This document shows, piece after piece, positions 61,801-64,000 of a stretch of 64,000 nucleotides of DNA. The notes beneath the pieces are model-generated. The model searched no databases, was not told the DNA's origin, and saw nothing but the letters and a program-made list of their open reading frames with translations. The translations under genes and the position numbers were made by a program. The number at the start of each line of letters is the position of its first letter. Positions within the stretch are counted from its first letter, which is position 1. The stretch lies in the IMG/VR virus record IMGVR_UViG_3300022752_004319, positions 1 to 64,000 of that record; one strand, written 5' to 3'. Origin of the DNA: a virus.

Positions 61801-63509
61801 CATTCCTTAGTGATAGTTATATTGATTTTAACAACGGTGTAACGGCATCAATAAGTAACACTGGACCATCTACCGCTGTAAGTGTTGGTCCTTTGGTAAG
61901 TTCTTTTTATAATCAACTTGATTGTGTAAAACCTGCAAATTCATCACAACAATTCCTGAGACTTGAGAATGATGGTTTATACAATATTAGGTTTTCATCC
62001 GCAGTATCTACACCATTGATGGTTATTATGGGACTTGGTTCAACAAATTTTGCAGGTACAATTCAAACAAATATTGGTTTTGTGCCTAATTGTTTAGACA
62101 ATTTGAATTTAAATTTAGGGACAAGAACTATAATTGGTAATAATGGATTTGGTATAGTACAATTTACAGGAACTGTTACTAATTTAACTTTCACATTTAC
62201 ACCACCTAGTGGTTCCACAGGTTCTGCGAGTGACTCGAGAGTTTGGATTTCATTTGGTATTCCATGTACTCCAGTCTCAACCCCTACACCAACACCAACA
62301 CTTACACAAACTATTACACCAACTAATACTCAAACACCACCACCATCAGGAACAAACTTCGCAACTCCAACACAAACAAACACTCCGACTATAACTCCAA
62401 CGATAAGTGTGAGTAATAGTCCTGATAGTAGTCCAACACCAACTCCAAGTTTAACAAGTACATTAACACCGACAGTGACTAATACACCGACACAAACATC
62501 TTCTAGTACTCCAGTACCTACAATAACACCAACCTGTACAGGTTCAACTCAAACATGTTCTACCTACAGGTTATTAGGTGGTGGTGGTGGATTTTCAACA
62601 TTTTACACATATTTTGATTGTAGTACTGGTGCTGCCATTTCAGTTGTAGTAACAACAACAACACGTGTTGAAGTTTGTAGTAGATTTGCTCCTGTTTGGG
62701 CTGTTGTAAATGGATCCTCAACTGGTATAGTGGTACTAGTTTCATCAGGATGTGGTACATATTGTTCAAGTTTATCCACAACTTTAACCCCAACACCAAC
62801 ATCGACTACTACACCAACCACAACTACAACACCGACTAGAACGCCACTATCAACATCCACACCAACACCCACTGTCACAAACACACCAACATTGACAGCT
62901 ACAAAAACCCAAACACCAACTCCAACTAGTAGTTTGGGTGCAACACCACAACCAACACCAACTAATACATCTTCACCGACATTAACAATGACTCCGACAC
63001 CATCACCAACAATTGCTGGTTGTACTTGTATTGAGTATTCTATTGTATCACCACCAGCTGGTGAGGCGCCTCTAGAGATTGGTTGGACAAGTTGTTTCAA
63101 TAATTCTAAATTTACATTGAGTAATCCGACCGCTTGGACACTTACATCCGATAAGCCAACCCCGGGTCCGTTTAACTTGTTTGCTTGTGAAGGTTCACTA
63201 TCACTATCGCCAGAAATTTCAAGTATTGAAGCAGTTGGAGAAAACGGTACTTGTAAATGCTTTGAATTCTTTATCAATTCAACTGAATATAATAAAGCGT
63301 GTAGAAATGATGTGTCGGTTTGGTACCAATGTTGTACAGGTGAAATTTTACAATATCAGGTCACAAGTTTGAACTTTACAATATCTGCTTTGAAAATTTA
63401 CAGTGTGATAGGCTTATCTTCTGATTGTGGAACTTATCAATATTTACCAAAATCTGTTTGGGTTGAATTAGGTGACAGTGGAGTAACTGAGTGCGGCACG
63501 GGTTGTTAA
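58875..63509 (+). CDS. Giant Thr/Pro-rich modular virion protein (fibre 3)
   Basis: The 1544-residue protein begins with MNFQYTTWKNTPTSITDSG and a beta-rich N-terminal region. A series of Cys-bracketed modules follows (starting near residues 201, 310, 884, 1227, 1384, 1462), linked by Thr/Pro stretches at about 482, 662, 865, 1133-1218 and 1303-1378. Two longer domains (about 676-864 and 950-1132) share VQFTGTYTN / VQFTGTVTN segments and look like an internal duplication. No signal peptide or catalytic motif. It is the third member of this fibre set. A strong terminator follows. Confidence 0.78.
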   Translation: MNFQYTTWKNTPTSITDSGQWNSDSTTWDLISISMGNKDRTGVWARNNWMNLSIPSTIQITIGNDSAIYTVQFIDSTNSEYVTIQLALVSSTVSSTNYIFEKTEIVDFQLIPNEDSCSDCYTWSLIGQTTLKYISCSSGETYSNVVLGTFVGTEDVPYYFISAGQPEIIGESDNILLENTENFWGKVCGKYNEPVTDQGICYTYSIVSSEIQEFFGSFSVNYLDCNNTEQVLELEIPFDSKNSPWLRQINSVRLPVILDPETSIVANIFTDYTVGFLPPPEPSQTPIVTLGVPFKTAKVSIFEQYVVYGCQYLTYTVNRNPSVDPSLQTQLITYVDCNGIRQTVPRDPGRYSTYMRRPEYQPGINYAFGVIESHSWFYSSVTVNYPTPPPITFTNIQASPFGYQNLGPSGCTVSVVEIGTRYNPLNNVSVGNTISLNIISGSTIAGYFTQSVICGIVTDLDSAIPYDSVMISGYNSCSSCITVPTPTPTPTQTQTPGPFVVTPRVTATVQCPQGMVPTYVWAVRATGRCTFNSPCTATQLLIQADSGGIAPYNETGIVCNPFYLYSFNDGTPASWCNGTTLTNRNSNIKYVASQQRPQLIGAFSGNSQVIDTITCDYLFQTWIVGTANLDTNGNLYSFLPFTSAWLPQISACTVPFNCNVNVTPTRTPRPTPTPTSCGGTSWGQYVGNRIFFSRAGSTINSAQYVAFSGSPQLIVGSLEDGIVGVCNCQYPYDWLNCAEKNPASTLGLEIIGDGAVTFQFLSPVTNPQLAIYSLGNNLAYTECKFSSYNGVEYVPVMSGGTSQGFTLSCIGSTFWNASPVLSIGDGISGAEAYTIVQFTGTYTNIALSLSGNTTYTSFVWGIPCSLPPTPTPTPSVTSNCQVCPCYTWEFNPNPVGVTGTTIGSTQTIFSYSDCSGIQRTISLGLGNIGNTFCMAEPGPTYLQGLTGFTWTRLAACGTQNCVGICNCSSPNVRWASFLSDSYIDFNNGVTASISNTGPSTAVSVGPLVSSFYNQLDCVKPANSSQQFLRLENDGLYNIRFSSAVSTPLMVIMGLGSTNFAGTIQTNIGFVPNCLDNLNLNLGTRTIIGNNGFGIVQFTGTVTNLTFTFTPPSGSTGSASDSRVWISFGIPCTPVSTPTPTPTLTQTITPTNTQTPPPSGTNFATPTQTNTPTITPTISVSNSPDSSPTPTPSLTSTLTPTVTNTPTQTSSSTPVPTITPTCTGSTQTCSTYRLLGGGGGFSTFYTYFDCSTGAAISVVVTTTTRVEVCSRFAPVWAVVNGSSTGIVVLVSSGCGTYCSSLSTTLTPTPTSTTTPTTTTTPTRTPLSTSTPTPTVTNTPTLTATKTQTPTPTSSLGATPQPTPTNTSSPTLTMTPTPSPTIAGCTCIEYSIVSPPAGEAPLEIGWTSCFNNSKFTLSNPTAWTLTSDKPTPGPFNLFACEGSLSLSPEISSIEAVGENGTCKCFEFFINSTEYNKACRNDVSVWYQCCTGEILQYQVTSLNFTISALKIYSVIGLSSDCGTYQYLPKSVWVELGDSGVTECGTGC

Positions 63510-63528
63510 TCAACCCAACTTTAAAGAA

Positions 63529-63562
63529 AATACCCGTTCTAACTAGACGGGTATTTTTTTTA
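63529..63562 (+). terminator. Rho-independent terminator after fibre 3
   Basis: AATACCCGT / ACGGGTATT, a 9-bp stem (63529-63537 and 63547-63555) with loop TCTAACTAG, followed by a T run. It ends the fibre transcription unit and separates it from the polymerase-like gene. Confidence 0.85.
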
Positions 63563-63604
63563 CTGTATTTTTTACTATATTTAACAGGACCAATATAGGT
63601 AAAA

Positions 63605-64000
63605 ATGATCACAACAGAAGAAATCAAAAGTTTTTTAGAGGGTAACGATCCCGAAGAACATATTGTCGCACTTGAGTTCGATTATGCAAGTGAGGATATC
63701 TACAAAATCAAGGAAATCCCCGGTAAAGGTAAACAAATTGTCAGGGATACTTTTATTCCGTTTTGTTGGGTTGGTGATTTACGTAAATTAAACTTTTATG
63801 GTGGATCGAAAGCTCTTCAGAAAGAGGCTATGTCCAAACATAAAATTCTCATTGAAAAACTAGAAACTCACGATAATGAAAGATTAACCCAAGGTCTTAC
63901 GTTCTTGGTGAAATCCTTAAAAGGATATAGAAATCTTATTCAGTTTTTTCGTGATGGTGGTATAGACCCTTGGGGTGATGCGGCAAAAGAACAATTTCTA
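63605..64000 (+). CDS. Probable family B DNA polymerase, N-terminal part (cut by window edge)
   Basis: A continuous frame of 132 codons runs from ATG 63605 to the end of the window. It includes EEHIVALEFDYASEDIYKIK, TFIPFCWVGDLRKLNFYGG and LIEKLETHDNERLTQGLTF, followed by NLIQFFRDGGIDPWGDA. The order (N-terminal beta domain, then K-x-Y-R-N-L-x-x-F-F-x-x-G-G) resembles the N-terminal portion of phage-type PolB enzymes, just before the exonuclease domain. No catalytic motif is within the window, so this is a moderate call. The rest of the gene lies outside. Confidence 0.55.
   Translation, partial: MITTEEIKSFLEGNDPEEHIVALEFDYASEDIYKIKEIPGKGKQIVRDTFIPFCWVGDLRKLNFYGGSKALQKEAMSKHKILIEKLETHDNERLTQGLTFLVKSLKGYRNLIQFFRDGGIDPWGDAAKEQFL

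Noticed and set aside
1-64000. tRNA, integrase, transposase, attachment sites
   Set aside because: No cloverleaf-like sequences or recombinase motifs were seen by eye; a tRNA search program was not available.

Overview
The window is a 64 kb piece of a large, AT-rich tailed-phage genome of T4-like (myovirus) architecture. The packaging and head genes are in T4 order on the + strand: large terminase (gp17-like), portal (gp20-like), prohead protease (gp21-like), scaffold (gp22-like) and major capsid protein (gp23-like). A member of the Bacteroidota is the likely host. Start codons are preceded by A/T-rich sequence with almost no Shine-Dalgarno motifs, a DUF4494-like protein typical of Bacteroidota is present, and the phage carries its own bS21-like ribosomal protein. 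No tRNA, integrase, transposase or CRISPR array was seen. No stretch longer than 300 bases lacks a gene.

Layout. (1) 1-13.8 kb, + strand: small virion-associated proteins, terminase, a portal gene interrupted by an HNH-type intein, protease, scaffold and capsid, plus a minus-strand bS21-like gene. (2) 13.8-22.2 kb, mostly minus strand: small proteins, a baseplate hub-like protein, other virion proteins and a gp55-like late sigma factor. (3) 22.2-41.9 kb, minus strand: a tightly packed glycan operon with nucleotide-sugar enzymes (GDP-mannose 3,5-epimerase-like, CDP-paratose 2-epimerase-like, UDP-glucose/GDP-mannose dehydrogenase-like), a PLP aminotransferase, a CapK-like adenylate-forming enzyme, FkbM-type methyltransferases and many glycosyltransferases. 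A dUTPase and a DnaQ-like exonuclease lie inside it. (4) 41.9-44.5 kb, minus strand: small proteins, one with a WYL-like fold. (5) 44.5-63.5 kb, + strand: three very large virion proteins rich in Thr-Pro repeats. Between the first and second lies a second glycosyltransferase cassette led by a polypeptide-GlcNAc-transferase-like gene. (6) 63.6 kb to the end: the start of a probable family B DNA polymerase.

How the parts may work together. The head genes build and package the capsid, and the gp55-like sigma factor probably drives late transcription from a recurrent TATTTAT motif found upstream of transcription-unit starts. The most striking feature is the pairing of mucin-like Thr/Pro-rich fibre proteins with about 15 glycosyltransferases and sugar-nucleotide enzymes. 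I infer that the phage makes and attaches its own glycans to its fibres. This is a hypothesis from gene content and gene order; the sequence alone does not prove it.
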